Shown here: in pieces, positions 48,492 to 62,340 of the stretch
Layout of the letters: each line of letters opens with the position of its first letter
How positions within the stretch are numbered: position 1 is the first letter of the stretch
Origin: Daphnia pulex
Lineage: Eukaryota; Arthropoda; Branchiopoda; Diplostraca; Daphniidae
Length of the DNA: 64,000 nt
Assembly (NCBI RefSeq): GCF_021134715.1
Contig: NC_060020.1
Location: 1,426,001 to 1,490,000 of the forward strand
Direction of reading: 5' to 3'
The notes under the pieces: model-generated
What the model was told of the DNA's origin: nothing
What the model saw: the letters and a program-made list of their open reading frames with translations, nothing else
Databases searched by the model: none
Made by a program: the position numbers and the translations under genes

Positions 48492-49098
48492 CTCCTTAGA
48501 CACTGGAAAAGGAAGGGGGAAGCAAAACTTTTCCTCCCCGCAGCCCTTTGTGGCTCACCGAGACCTTTTAACCCGTAAACACACACACACAAGGCAAAAG
48601 AAATAACCAGCGAGGTACAACGGAGAGTCAAAACTTTTTTCGTCGTGTGGTTCAACATTTAATCTCTCGATCGGGGGGGTTTAATGAGGCAACTGCATAC
48701 ATCCAGCAGTTGCCTTGCTGCTCCTTGCCGTACCTGATACACACACGTGTGTGTGTGTTCCTCCTCCAGCTAGCGCATAGCCTTTTGCGTTATGCGCTGG
48801 ACTCGGGGGGGTTCGACTGGGAACGAGTTGCGTAATAAATCCAACGTTTTTATGTGACCGCTAGCTGGGTGAGATAACCTGAAGATAAGCGCTGACAAGT
48901 GCCTCAGCAGCCAGCAGCAGCCCAGACGTTTTTTTCTTTCCCTTCTGCTGTGAATATAAGAGAGAGCATATTCAGCTATAGGCTACGTGGGTTCGACCTT
49001 AAATGTTTCCCAGTTTCTTGTGATATAATTCTGTCAAGACTCCCTATCTGATATTGCCCCTTTTTCTCTCTCTCTGTCGTGTCGTCTTTTCGTCGTGT

Positions 49099-49115
49099 TG
49101 CTGCTGCTGCTGCTG
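49099..49115. repeat. (CTG)n triplet repeat
   Basis: Five to six CTG units, not inside a supportable coding frame; a CAG run follows at 49287-49302. Confidence 0.85.
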
Positions 49116-49286
49116 GCCCGGCCGTGACACACTTGGACATTACACTGGATGGCCGGAGCTGATGGAGGATATCTTGTTGGTAGAAAAATAAGAATCAGTC
49201 CGAGAGAGAGAAGCTCAGACAGACTAGAGAAATGAAGATGCAGACTCTGTTTCACTCTCTCTCGTCGTCTCACGGGCTTGAAACTG

Positions 49287-49302
49287 CAGCAGCAGCAGCA
49301 GC
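49287..49302. repeat. (CAG)n triplet repeat
   Basis: Five CAG units followed by a C run. It lies 170 bp from the CTG run at 49099-49115, with which it could pair. Confidence 0.85.
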
Positions 49303-50090
49303 CCCCCAGTGGCTAATTTGGTAACGGTCGAGTTGAGACAGCCCATGTGATGGAGTGCAAAGCATACACACAGCTGGAGATATTCTTCTTCTTCTTCTGA
49401 CATGAGAGAGAACACGTCTTCTCATTTCTTTTTTTCTTTTCGAGTGCTGGCCCTTCTCTCTCTAGACGATTCCGTCCGTCTTGAGCCGAGAGTGTACCAT
49501 ACGTTATAAGACAAATCCGGCAGTAGTAGTCGCGCTCGCACACACATATAAATCCATGAGGGATGAACGTGAGTCGAGGCCATGGCAAAAGAAATAAAAG
49601 GTGAACGAAGCTCTTTTTTTTTTCAATATGATCGACTCCCCTTTTGTTCCGTTCCACATTTTCCCTTCTTCAAACATTTGGATGTTGAATCGCCCGTTCC
49701 CCCCATAACAATAATCTATACGACGTACTTGTTAACCAGCTGGCCGCCTTTTTGTTTCCAGGCACAATGTTGCGACGTACATTTCTCTCTCTCAAGAGAC
49801 AAGCGCAATATAAAGAAACTTTCTACCATGTAAATCCGCCGCTGTGTGTGACGTACAAGTGTATATCGATCTCTTGCGTACTATTTACATTAGCGCCCAC
49901 ATTTATTTAGGAATTTCGCCGTTGTGTTTTTACGGCGAAAATATTCAATGACTTTCAGATTTTGTCCCACTATACGCCAATAATGCGCTGATTGGGATTC
50001 TCCCCCCCTTGGCTGTGTCTAAATATTGTTGGCTCAAGCACAATTTATGGATTTGGAATAACACTCTTACGTCCGACCGGTTTGTTTTGT

Positions 50091-50530
50091 TTCTTTTCTG
50101 TCGACAGTTGGGGGGTCGCTCAGTCCGCGGCCGACGTGAGTGTGTGTGTGGGAGCCGACGCTCATCGATTCGACCTACGCAGGTGAATAGCAATCAACGG
50201 TAGCGCAACGTCAGTCAGTGGATGGTCGCAGACCTCCCAGCAATGATGGCGCGCCCGAATCATCAGAGACCCCCGTCATTAAAATACGTCTGACGTCATT
50301 ATATACATGTGCGCCATTGCGTCTTTTTCCCTCCCAAATACATCAAAATCCGGAGCTCATTTCCTTCATTTCGCCTCCTCCTACTCAGACTCTCTTGATG
50401 GGCCAACACACGATTCCACACACTGCGGATTGAGAGACGGCCGCTCGTCCATCACTCGCGGGTTATCCGTCGAGCACCGCGGTCCCGATCGTGGCCGTCA
50501 AGTCCATTGCAGCGCGCCGAGCACAATGGG
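50091..50530. other. Second CpG-rich patch
   Basis: GC- and CpG-rich sequence (for example TCCGCGGCCGACGTGAGTG and CACCGCGGTCCCGATCGTGG), with a TGACGTCA cyclic-AMP-response-like palindrome near 50,291. No supportable gene. Confidence 0.3.
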
Positions 50531-52140
50531 ATGAAATAAAGTACTAACGACCGCACTAGACACAATCATCTGAAGAAGAAGAAGAAAACAGCGATAGTCG
50601 AAAAGACAATCGCAAAGAGAAAACTTCTGAAATGTAGTACTATAATAATTCTTCCGTCTTCAATAGGAGGCGGAGGATAAATCTAAAAGAACGATGAGAA
50701 TGGGGAGGAGGGGGTGTGTAAATACATATACTACGTGATGGGTTAGAGGTTGAAGTGGAAATTCCATAGAGCCGACGAAATTCATCACAGGTTTTTATCT
50801 ATACGCAAGGCACCAGCACCACTACGTTATATGAAATGTAAAATATCGTCCATTCCCGTTATGTGGGCGCAAATGTCATCATTTTGATTTTGATTTAAAA
50901 ATTATATGAGAATATAACATCTGCTACAAGTTGGTTGAGTAGCAGATCAACCGGTTCATCGACTCGAATTTTTATAGAGCAATTTTTTGTGCGACTCCCG
51001 CGTGATAAATTGATGCGTTCGTGATGAGCTGTCGCCTGTTTTATAAGCCTTCCATATATTATAGACGGCAGACTGCCGCTGGGCCGTGTACTACATATTA
51101 CGTACATTATAAATAAATAAGATGAGATAACAAGACTTGATAAAGATATGCAACTGTCAAAACGTGACGTTATTCCGAATCAAGTCCAAGACAACAACAA
51201 CAACAGCAACAACCTCGGAACGAAAAAAAAAAAATGTTCTAAACATTCAGAAATGGGTATGGATATGATGATGATGTTGATAAACACACACACACATAGC
51301 CGAGTTTCCTGTGGCATTTTTCACATCGGAAACCCCCCGCAACGCCCACCTTATTCCCCCACCCCCTTTCACCTGTGGACAATCAAGTATTTAGATCAAA
51401 ATGTCAAGATTGGGAAAACGTTTTTTTATGTTTATCCCCCCTCCCGTTTTCTTTTTTGACTTGTTTAAGTTGTTTGTTTTCTTCCAAAGGTTCTCGTTCT
51501 TCTATTTTTAAAAAACTTAATATATTTGAAAAACGAAAGCGGCCAACGGCGGGCGACACTCTCTGGTCCGCGCAGCGATCTGATATATTATTATATTGCT
51601 CGTCGGTGTAACTCAATTGATTGTCGGACCTGTGACTGGCGTTTATGATGACGGATTCAACATTGATCGCTCACGGTTTGCGCCAAAAACTTCTTTCCCT
51701 CCAGCAGGTGAGAAAAATGTTATATACTTTGAAAACACACGACTCACTCCGGCGTGATTGATGAAAATTTGGCGAATTATTTACCCCACAGAGAAGGGAA
51801 AAAGAAAACAGCCCCCGCCTGTCAAGTGGTTTTCATTTCCACCTTTTTTTTTTCTCTTTTCTTTCCGTCGATGACACAATCAAAGGAAATCATCCATTTG
51901 TGTGTTGACTCTCTCACCAAGTGTCCATCATATTCTCTTATCCAACAGGTGACGATACTTTCTCTCTCACCGATCTCTCTCAATCCCCCCTCCATGTCTG
52001 ACGTGTCTGCTGTCTGCTGTCTCTCTCTCCGCCGTGCCGTGTGTGGCGCAAATCAAAGAGAAAGTTCACGTCTTGTTATTATTACGACTCCCAACAACAA
52101 AAACAACAGAAAATTAGGAGAGCGGTAATATTATACCGCG

Positions 52141-52156
52141 TAGTAGTAGTAGTAGT
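52141..52156. repeat. (TAG)n triplet repeat
   Basis: Five TAG units followed by TCGTCG. Confidence 0.85.
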
Positions 52157-54123
52157 CGTCGACGGAATAATATGATTCCAAATGGAAATTGTGATGAGCA
52201 AGTGGCTCCCGAATCTATTCGGGCTTGTAGTATAACGAGGGTGGAAGCCAAAGAGCCATCACACACACAACAGTAGCAGAAAGAAACCCCAAAAACAAGA
52301 GGTCACACTGATGGATGTACATGTGTGAGTCGAGTTATATATTTAAAGGATGCGGAGAAGAGAGCGCCAAATGACGGTGCACGCAAACCCCGAAAGAAGA
52401 AGAAGAGCTGGAGGAATCATCATCATCATGTACCACCACCACCGTGAAAGGCGAGCTCTATCCCCCCCCCTTTTTTTTTCTCTCCTCAACATTTGACAAG
52501 GTAATTATCACCAGAGAGAGCCTATATACCTAGTATATACAGGTAGGCAAGGGTGCAGTTATATTTCTCTTTTTCTTTCATTTTCTCCTCTGATTGCCAT
52601 CAGTCTCGGTCCTTATTCCCCCCCCCCCATACTTGCTGTTGTTCTACAAAGCCGCAGACACGCAACTGATGGCGGGCCCAGCCAACTCACACATGTGAAT
52701 CTCTCCACCAGCAGCGCACACAGGTATAATACAAAGAGAAATGTATACTATATGATACGTATAATAGATTCATTTTCATCAAGGCACACGGCGTTATTAC
52801 ATTCTCTCCTTTTGTTTTCTTATTGTGTTGTCTCAACCGTTTCGTTGATTGCGCTCTGAGAGAGTAACAACAATCACCGGGAGCTACCGGGACCTATATT
52901 ATATAACCTCATATAAATAGAAGAGAGAGAACCAGTAGCTCCTGTGCTGTTATTATAACAAAAAGGTTAATCAGAGGCGAGAGAGAGAGCAGAGAGCTGA
53001 CCATAAAGAGAATCACTTGGCCCTCCTACCTACCAGCAGCGACTTGATAATGATAAAAGAGAACAACCAGTCCGCCTGTTGTTGTTGTTGTCTTGATGAT
53101 GATGATGAACCGCGTGAGTTGATATAGAATCATCTCATTTTTTTGTTTTAGTTTTTGTTTTAGTTTACCGTGTGTGTGTGGTTGCGGGGGGTTCTGGAGG
53201 GCGTAACACATTTATAAATGTGTGTGGAGCGTAATAGTAATGAGTTATTATAAGTCGGACCGTTTTATAGAACACCGGCAGGGGGTGGCCGCGCAGCCGA
53301 TCCATTAGCTCAACCCGTCACGTTCACACACACACAGCAGCAGCTAAACGCGTAGCTTCAAGAGTGTAGATTAAATATATAAATAAATAAATAAATGTGT
53401 GTGGCTCTCTCGCATTATTCCATCACTCGTTTCCCCCAGCTGATTTGATATGTCAAATTGACCACGCTTAAATATTCATTTCTCTTAAATATCTCATTAG
53501 AGCCGCATTCGATCCGGATTCACATCTAATTTTACAAATCTCTTCTCAGCACACCATTTGACTGTTGATGGGGGCCGGCCGGCTAATGTTAGACAAGAAA
53601 AACAAAAGGCCAGCAAACTCGATTCAATTTCGATTCAACCAAAAAATGAGACGACCGGTTTTATTTTTTTCTTCATTCTAATAATATCCGACGGAATCTC
53701 TTTTCTCTTTGAAATGTGGAACGGACGTGTGATGAATGGAAGCGGCAAACCGAATTTTTTATTACCTTTTTTAAAATTAAAATTGGGAAACATTTAGCGT
53801 TGTTGGTGATGGGCGATTAGACTTTCTCGCGTACACAATAAGAATTTGGCTGAGTGTACTACACAAAAGTGCGGTGCTGGTATGCGACGTGGCAGCATTT
53901 TGTGTTTTTGGGGTGGACGAGTTACATTAAAAGTACAACACAAAAAGAAAAAAAAAAGGGAACGGCCATCGTTGCTGTTGCCCGGCAGGAGTTTGTGACA
54001 CGGCTCGAGTGGTCTATGAGTATGCGATCTCACGTCCGATATTATAATCACACGACGACAAGCGAGCGGACGGACGGAGGGAGGGGGAAATGGCTGGGCC
54101 CTGGAATGGGAGGAGATTCCTAC

Positions 54124-54139
54124 CAGCAGCAGCAGCAGC
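54124..54139. repeat. (CAG)n triplet repeat
   Basis: Five CAG units in non-coding sequence. Confidence 0.85.
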
Positions 54140-54533
54140 ACGGCGTCCAGCAATTGCTGCTGGTGCGTTTCACCCATTAAAAATATGGAAGAAAAACGGA
54201 GCTCGTTGACGACAACGGGAGGACGACCATGTCGCTCGCCCAGCAGTCCAGCCAACTGGGGTGGAGTCCAGCCAAACCCGTGCAACAGCACTAAACTAAA
54301 CCATATGCCGGCACACAGCAGCATTATTGTGTGCTATGTGCTTGCTGATGGGCCACATGTTTATGGGTTTATAATGCAGAAGAACAAGAAGAAGAAGAAA
54401 AGAGAAGCATAGCAGCGCAAAACGCATGCGCTCGCCTTGTTGTTGGCTCGTAAATTACCGGCTGGACCCACATCAATCCTTCGTCATGTTCTGCTGGCTG
54501 GCTGGCTGCTCCAACAGTTGTTGCTTTTTGCAT

Positions 54534-54552
54534 TGTGTGTGTGTGTGTGTGT
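54534..54552. repeat. (TG)n microsatellite
   Basis: About nine TG units, followed by further TG-rich sequence near 54,583-54,592. Confidence 0.9.
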
Positions 54553-55263
54553 TATGTAGTGCTGGAAATTGTTTCTTTTCTTTGTGTGTGTGGATATAAA
54601 AGAAAAACGGTTCCATGGCCAATCGAGTTTACCCATGACCTGGCATGAACATCACATCACGCAGGTAAAAAAAAAAGAAACAGAAAAAACAGAAAGAAAT
54701 TGATGCAGACCACCGAGTGTAACATATATAAGAGCAGCACAGTTGTTTTAAGGTAGCTACCATATTATATTGCCGCTGCTGAGTTTGGTCAAAGTCATTG
54801 GGAACACACGAAAAGGAAAAGGAGAACAGCGCACACAACATTTCAAGATGAATCATCATCGGATTGTCTCAACTGCTGTCCGCCGTTGTTATTCGAAAGG
54901 ATCGAAAAAGAGGAGACGGAAAAAAAAAAGTGGCCAACGACTTTAATTGGACGACTCGTCGCTGCCCATATCGGGCCCATTCGACAACAAACACACACAC
55001 ACATCTATAGTGGCACTCTCACACAAAATATATACATAGCCGACTATACTACCCATTTTCAGATGGTGGCAACTGTTCTACGCCGCGCATTAGCTGCAAC
55101 ACACAACCGGGTCCTTTCCTCTTTATGTGAAAATTTCTAAATGTTGCTTACGGACGTTGAAATTCTCCTCCCCAAAAAATAATACACGACACAATGAATA
55201 TAGAAAATAAAGGACGAGAGAACGACTGGCTGGCCTATCCAGCAGGGCGAATCTTTCACGAAT

Positions 55264-55286
55264 GAATAAATAAATAAATAAATAAA
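55264..55286. repeat. (AAAT)n tetranucleotide repeat
   Basis: Five to six AAAT units, followed within 30 bp by a CAGC tetranucleotide run near 55,310-55,325. Confidence 0.85.
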
Positions 55287-57240
55287 CGGAAATATCTCTT
55301 TTTGACATCAGCCAGCCAGCCAGCACGGACGAGCTCGGGTCGTCGTGAGTGTGCGCCATCTTTTTCGAGATACATCGAAAAGAATAATAATTGTACACAC
55401 GAATGCCAAGTAAAAAAGGAGAAATGAGATGGACACACAACAACGGGCGCAAAAAAAGAAAAAAGGCCATTGGAATGCGCCTGGACGCTCATCATCACAA
55501 TTCCTCATTGCAGCCAGCCAGCCAGAGCCAGAAAGGATAGAAAAAAGATTCCCAGGAGGAGACCACCTTCTTCTTCTTCTTGTTGTAATATGATACGCTC
55601 AAGACCGGCCCAAGCGATAATCGTGATACATGGCTGAAACGGCGGCCACGACCATAAATCGTCTCATCCACCATCGCATCGCAAATCGTAGCCGCACACA
55701 CATTCGTATAGGTCCCAGCGAACGCTCACAGACTCAACCTTTGTACACATCATATACCAAAAGGGTTGACTGCGGGGATCTAATATACGGGACTCGTGTG
55801 TGTGATGGTCTATAGCTATGGACTCGGAGCTAGCAGCTAGCTAGAGAAAACGGGGTCGGTTAAACGGTTGGCGCATTTCACTGTTGTACAGATATGAGAA
55901 AGTTCAACATTGCGGCGGCCGCTCGATTATCTTAAAGAGCCGCGTGACGATAATAAACGAATAATTTAATCTCTCGAGCGGTTGGTTGGTACGGAGAATT
56001 CTTTGGCGCACATAGAATACGATCTACGTACACATACGTGCTCTATGACAAGAGAGATAAGGTCGGGAAGAAAAAAAAAAGAGTCGCCCGTCATGGAGTT
56101 GCTAAGGCTCTCTGTGTGTGTGTGTGTTATATTGCGGCTGCTGCTGTTGTTGCTGCCTCCCCTATTCTTTTGTTGCACAAGTACACACGGGACATGTTAT
56201 AGTGTATATATTGTTGCTGCATTGTGTCTTGTTTCAGTGGCCGGTTGGCCGGCCCCGCTGCCTACGTGTACTACCCACTGCTGGCTGGTAGATGTGGTCA
56301 AAGACAACGTCTCGCTCCCTCTCTCCATTATCGCAGTGCTTTATCTTTTGGGTCAGATGGGACGAAAAGGGATGAATAAGAAAGAAAGAAGGAAGAATTA
56401 TGTCCAAAACTTTCAAGTCCTTGGGAAAAAGAAAAAAACAAACAAAACAAAATACAATAGACAAGAGCGCGCGGATCTCTAACCGGCGGCACACACAAAT
56501 CCCTCCGACAGCATCCAGCGGACAAAACCAAAAGAAATCAAATTCGAGGGGAAAAAAATGAATAAATGTTGTACGTACAACTGCTGTTGTTTTTTTTCTC
56601 TCTACCGATTTGTTATCAGTTTTACTGTTAAAAAACAAAAAAAAAGTGCAGCGCCATTTGAACCTCCAATTTGGAGATATGAATGCAAAAAGGTTAGCAG
56701 CAGCAGCAGCGATTTACGGCTCATTATTTTGCGCAGGTGTCGATTGGCGTCCACGACTTTCTCCGGGCGCCATTGACGTGTGATGTGGGGCAACGTAAAC
56801 GTACGTCATCATCCAACCTGTCTCTGTAAATCTTGTCTTTTTATGAGCGCAATATCTAAACACTCGACTGTTTTTTTAAGACAGGGCGCCATCAAGAGAC
56901 TCTCGGACGATGTTCATCATCCCAACAGATTACCCATCAACTTTTAGGTTGGACACATTGTCTCTATCTATACTAACGTGGGAAATGGTGATGTTCAAAA
57001 GGCATGCCAGAAACGAGGACTCTGTAACCTCTGCTGCAACTTGAGAAGCGTAACGTTTTTGAATCGATAATTGTTGTCGGGGGCTTATTAAATAGAAATT
57101 ACCGACTCGCCAAGGGATTGAGGTACCGGCGTGAGCACACGGATGTATAAGAGAGAGAGAAAGAGATTGAGCGAACAAGTCCATGAGAAAAGAATAATAA
57201 TAAAACGTATTGTACCATCAAGGTCGCATCTTATAAGTAG

Positions 57241-57255
57241 CTGCTGCTGCTGCTG
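57241..57255. repeat. (CTG)n triplet repeat
   Basis: Five CTG units. Confidence 0.85.
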
Positions 57256-57401
57256 TCAATTTCTCAAATATACAACGCAGCATCAGTTGGAGAGTCGACC
57301 CATTTGGGGTTAGATTCTAACCGTTCTAAGTTGCTGATGGATGTGTGATCCGAGTCTCCGACCAAACAGCAGCAGCAGCTACCTCCCCCCTCCCTCTGCA
57401 A

Positions 57402-57420
57402 GATGATGATGATGATGATG
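57402..57420. repeat. (GAT)n triplet repeat
   Basis: Six GAT/ATG units, preceded by CAG units near 57,367-57,380. Confidence 0.85.
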
Positions 57421-58443
57421 ACGACTTCGATCGAGAAAAAGAAGAAGGAGTCTATATGGTTTTTTTATTCTTTTCTATCGGAGATAAACGCTGGAAAGAA
57501 TAAAAAAAATACAATGGGATAAAGAGGCAGTTGTTATCACGATCTCGTACAGTGCCGTTTGCAGGGTCTCAGCTCTGTACCGTACGGGATACGATGGGAA
57601 AAAAAGAGTGTACACGCCGATGGGTTGAGAGAGCCTCAGCAACCGCTGGGAGCATCAAATCAAAGCCAAACAACCGCCAACATCAAGAGGAGGAGCCGCG
57701 CCCTATCGATATCAACGGCCCAAACGGTAGACGACACACGGGCCTTTCGATCAATTGTGAGGGCTGGAAAAGGTAAAAACAAAACAACAAAACAAAAAAC
57801 AGACATCTAGCCACCCGAAATACCTGCTGCTGATGATGGAGAGCTTTCAAAAGAAAATCTTTCCTAAAGGGGGCTGGCCTATGAGAATCTAACCCCGGTG
57901 GATTATTTCTTCATGGGGTGTAATAGTGTAATAGAGGAGCATCAGGAGCTGTGGGTCCGTCTGTAGTGCACAGTCGCCCATAACTCAGATAATAGATGGT
58001 TTTGTACAGTCTAGGCCCACACTCTTCTAATCAAAGAATTATAGATGACGCCATCGCACAAACAGCCCCCAACTTGTTGTGCACAAGGCGCCTCCATTTC
58101 TCCTAATGTTGTTGCTGTTGTTGTTGTGGTTTTTTACATTACTCTACACTGGATTCTCATTGCGTTTGGCGTCTCTAGTTAGTCAGAGTCTGAGAAAAGG
58201 GCAATAAGTCGATGACGATATACACACACACACACAAGACATGAATCTTCTTCTTCTCTTCTTCTCACGCTTTCACCCCGGACTTGCGCTCATCATCTCT
58301 TGCGCAGTTCGTGTTTCTCATTTTCTCGTTTCGGTTATTTTCCCTTTTTTTCTTTTTATCTCGTTTGACCAGTTCGACTGTATTTATATATCCGCGTACG
58401 AGAAGCTAATCAGACGTCGCTGTGTATGTATAATACTCTCCGC

Positions 58444-58463
58444 TGTGTGTGTGTGTGTGTGTG
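58444..58463. repeat. (TG)n microsatellite
   Basis: About nine to ten TG units; a (CA)n run lies 220 bp upstream near 58,224-58,236. Confidence 0.9.
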
Positions 58464-61400
58464 CAACTTGTTTATAATAGATGGACACCTCTGGGGCGAT
58501 AAGGAACCACAACAACAAAAAATATATGTGTTTCATGTTGATTTTTTTATTCTTTCTACTCTCGTGTGTGTGTGTATGACTGTTATTCAATGTCTGATTG
58601 GTTATCCCGACTGGAAAAAAAACAGAACTTTTGACTGTGTGTAGTTATAGACGAATGGAAAAAAAAAGAATCCGCACCTCCTGCTGTTGGCGGCGACTGT
58701 GTGTAATATTCCATTCTCTCTTCTTTTTCTTCTTGCTAGTAGATCTCTGAGCTGCTTGCCCCTTCTTCAAATAAATGTTGGCCGAGAGACATCCATCTTG
58801 TCGATCGGGACGCAACGATATTCATCAAGGCTATTCGTCTAACAATGTCTCTCTCGGCACTGAATGGCTCCCGGAAGACATCTCCCAGAGTTACACTGGA
58901 TCCAGTCTCTCCCTATATACACATATACGACGGGCGGTGTGTGTATGTGTATACACCCAGGCACAGGTTGGTGGTTGGGGGGGAAACAAACAAATACATA
59001 TAGTGTGGGAAAAGGACCCGACCATTTCCAACCTTTTCCATTAATGCCATATAGGCCTATATAAATACGTACAGATGCGTCTACCTCAACGTCGAAGCTT
59101 CATTTCGAGTTTGGACCATCTATCACCCGGGAATGATGCCGACGCGGACCAATATATAATACGCAGCCAAAGAGTTTGTCTTCTTCTTCTCTCTAATGGA
59201 ACCAGCTGCTATCAAATCCGATCCGCCTTCATTCATCACCTGTGCGGGTCTAAAAATTCAACTTTGACTGGGCGGCCCTGCAATTGTGTTCCCAATCGAT
59301 TTTCTTCCGAACCGATAGAGCGAAAACAGTTCACGATCAAAGCCGACGCGATACAACACGCATATTTAAAAGCAATTTGCGGTCGATAACAACCAAAAAT
59401 AAGAGATCTATCCGGTTGATGACACATAAGAAGAAGCCCCCACGATATGCTGGTATATAAGGTAAAAAAAGGCGAAAGCAATTAAAAAAATTTGAGATCT
59501 GATAGAGGAGTGAAGCCACAAATAAAAAAGAAGTAAAATAAAAAATATGAGGTACAGATTTCGATTGCGCTAATGATAGGCTTTGTTGTTTCTCTTCTTA
59601 TTTTGGGCTTGATGGCGGCGGCGCTCTATCGGAAAATGGGAATATCGTGACGCGCCCATATCTTATAATATCCCAGCCAAAAAAAAAAGGAAAAAATATC
59701 GAAAAGAACAACAACATACACACAGGTGGATTTTCCATCTATTACCAAGAGTGTCTAGTACACATCGGCGGTGCGGTTGTTTTTTGAGAGGCTAGCGGGC
59801 GCGCCGATTGGAAGGAATCCATCACGCTCGGCTCAAGAGAGAGAAAAAATAAAAATTACAACACTCGAAAAATGCGAACGAAAAAAAAAAAGAGGTAGAC
59901 GCCAGGGCCGTGGAAGTGAAAACAAACGAAGAAACCCACGCAGAAATAAAGTTTGACGCGCGGTGCGCGACTCGAGTTTCACGCAGAGAGACGTGGCCTT
60001 GTCAACACAACAGCGGTCGGCTCTAATAAGATTTTGAGGGGTTGGAAAAACAATTGGAAAAATAAACATTTGTCAGTACATTATTTGAAGTTATTATTTA
60101 ATTCTAAAGGGTTTTTCTTTTTATTTGATTTTGATCGTGTTGCTGGATGACTCCCATCGGAGAGCAGTTCAATCGAATAAGCATTTTCTCACGTGTAGAT
60201 GGCGTAGGTGTTCCATAAGTTACCGTGAACTATGGAGAGAGTGTAAAGAAAGTGAATGAAGAAGATAGATAGAAAGGGCTGGCTGATTGGTCGGTGATTA
60301 TATGAGAGTTAGAAGAGAAAAAAAAAGGAATAAGAGAAAGAAAAATACCGAGAAAAGTGGGCGCACCGCTACATATATAGCCCTCCCGCAGTCTCAAGGG
60401 TTTTTTTTGTGTATCCTTCTTCTCTTCATCATCTTTCCTCCCATATCTCTCATTGTTCATGTATTTCGGTTTTGGTTTTGTTTCAATTCAAATCCCTCCA
60501 GCTTCTTTTTTTTTCCACCTTTCAATTTTCTCATCGTTTTTTCTTTTTCTTTTTCTTTCTGCTGATGGAGAGGAATGAGCATCTCGGCGGTCTCTTCCCA
60601 CGGTGGCCGATCGACAAACGAGTGGAATCCCGAACCCACCTCGAAATAACCTGTCGCCCTTTTTGTTTTTTGTTTTGTTTTCAAATCTCGCAGCCTTCAC
60701 GATCTTTCTCAACACCCAAATTCAGGCAATTCACGACGCTGTGCAACTCTTGTCGACCCGCCGCATGTGCACACGCAGTCGTGGATGTGTATGCTGTAAT
60801 AATTTCGGCTTTCGCAACTCTCGTAGACCACAGCTCCGCCGAGTCATCATCGGGCAGCAACCAATACAGGAGGGAAAAAAATGTAGACGCAGCCCGCCGG
60901 CCATAAGAAGAAAAGTATATCAGTCACACCATCGAGACGACGACGAGTTGTAAAAAGAAAACTGGTTCTTATTTCTGCGCTCTTTTTACGCTTTTACGAC
61001 CGGACCCTCAGCTCACTCCTGTCACTGACCATTTCTGAAGCGTCCACAGTGTGTTCCGTATGTGTCGTACCGGGTTCACTATTACATCTAAGACGGGAGT
61101 GTCTAGTATAGACCAACAAGGGCCAGCAGCAGCATCAGTCAGTCACATATACAAGGAGAGAGAAGAAAGAATGCGTGTGACAAATCTACAAGTCCTGCCT
61201 CTTTCTTCTCCCGTGTTATACGAGCGCCCTGTTATATAGCAGCTCCGATATTTTGAAAGCAATCAAAATGAACCGCCCGTTGTCCGGCAACCAGGTGAAA
61301 TATAATATTCACGCCCGGACTATCCCACCAGCAACAGACGTCAACAGAAGGGGGACAGGGGACACTCACAACAAAATAAAAGCCCGTAGGGACAGACACA

Positions 61401-62340
61401 AGAGTCGGAAAAAAAAGAGAATGAATATCAACAACAGCAACGACATCCATAACACAAAAAAAGTAAATAAAAATGTTTTGGAATTTATTTTTTTATATTT
61501 TCTGGGGGTCTTCTTCTTTTCATCACGCGCGCCTTTGGACCGCTCAAAAGACGCAACCAGACACATCAAGACGCAAGAGCGTTTAGATTTTTACATGATG
61601 ATAAGACACCTGAACCTGTTGGACGAGGGGCTCGGTCTATTCGCTTCCTCCGGCGGCTGATGTTTGGAGCGGATGAGGTTATTCTTTTTTTTTTTTTGTT
61701 ATTTTGGCCTTGCGTGTGTTGGATGTGGTTTGTTGTGTCACCTGACCAGTTGCGGAATCTCTTATTCATCGATATATTTATTCCTCTTGACGCAGAAAAG
61801 GTGGGAGTCGACCGCAATCACACAGCAATACCACTATACATATCCCCCCACGTCCAGCATCCGCCCGCGCTCTCTCCTTGATGCGCCCTGGCCGTTTGTC
61901 CTTATGCAAATGCCGACCGAATTTTTAGTGAGTCAATAAAAAAACAGGTTGTGGCTCTTCTTTTTTTTTCCAAAGTCACAGGTGGGTGATTTTTCTCAAT
62001 ACAACAAAGCCGAAAGAAAAACAAAAAAAGAAATCCAGGAATTGCCAGTGTGGTGGCAAGACCCTCTTGGTGGAAAATTTTTTTCAAGTTTGATTTTGTT
62101 TCAAGTTCAAATTTCTGAATTTGATTTGTTTATCAACAGAAAAAGTTGCGAGGTAACAAAAACAGGCCTGATCTGTTGTCGTTCTAAACGTGAGCATGAA
62201 CCCTGACTGAGAAAAACAAAAACTGCAAGATGAAAAAAGTTTCAGCCACTGCATGGCCCAGGAATAATCGTACTCCATACTCCGCAACGGTTTAAAAATC
62301 AACGCCACCAAATTGTCAAAAAAGAAGGATAGAGATGAAT

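Larger units (their letters stand above)
45421..50090. other. Microsatellite-rich, gene-free DNA
   Basis: No gene is supported. The stretch holds many short GA/CT, CA/TG, CAG/CTG and GAA/TTC runs, and short A/T-rich segments between them. Open frames are low-complexity. Confidence 0.45.
50531..56900. other. Microsatellite-rich, gene-free DNA (middle part)
   Basis: No gene is supported. It contains TAG, CAG, TG and AAAT runs and several C or G homopolymers (for example near 52,460 and 52,620). Many short TATA-like words are present but none is linked to a coding region. Confidence 0.45.
56901..62340. other. Microsatellite-rich, gene-free DNA (right part)
   Basis: No gene is supported. It holds CTG, ATG, GT and CA runs. 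A 104-codon open frame at 59075-59389 has balanced composition but no recognisable domain, so it is not called. Confidence 0.4.

Noticed and set aside
48800-49000. GGTTCGAC words suggestive of a tRNA B box
   Set aside because: No matching A box or cloverleaf could be built around them.
57531-57776. Plus-strand 81-codon frame containing an internal MGKKECTRRW
   Set aside because: Low-complexity hydrophilic composition without a family match; overlaps a second unrelated frame.
59075-59389. Plus-strand 104-codon frame with balanced composition
   Set aside because: No domain, no splice context and no similarity I recognise; such frames are expected by chance in 20 kb.
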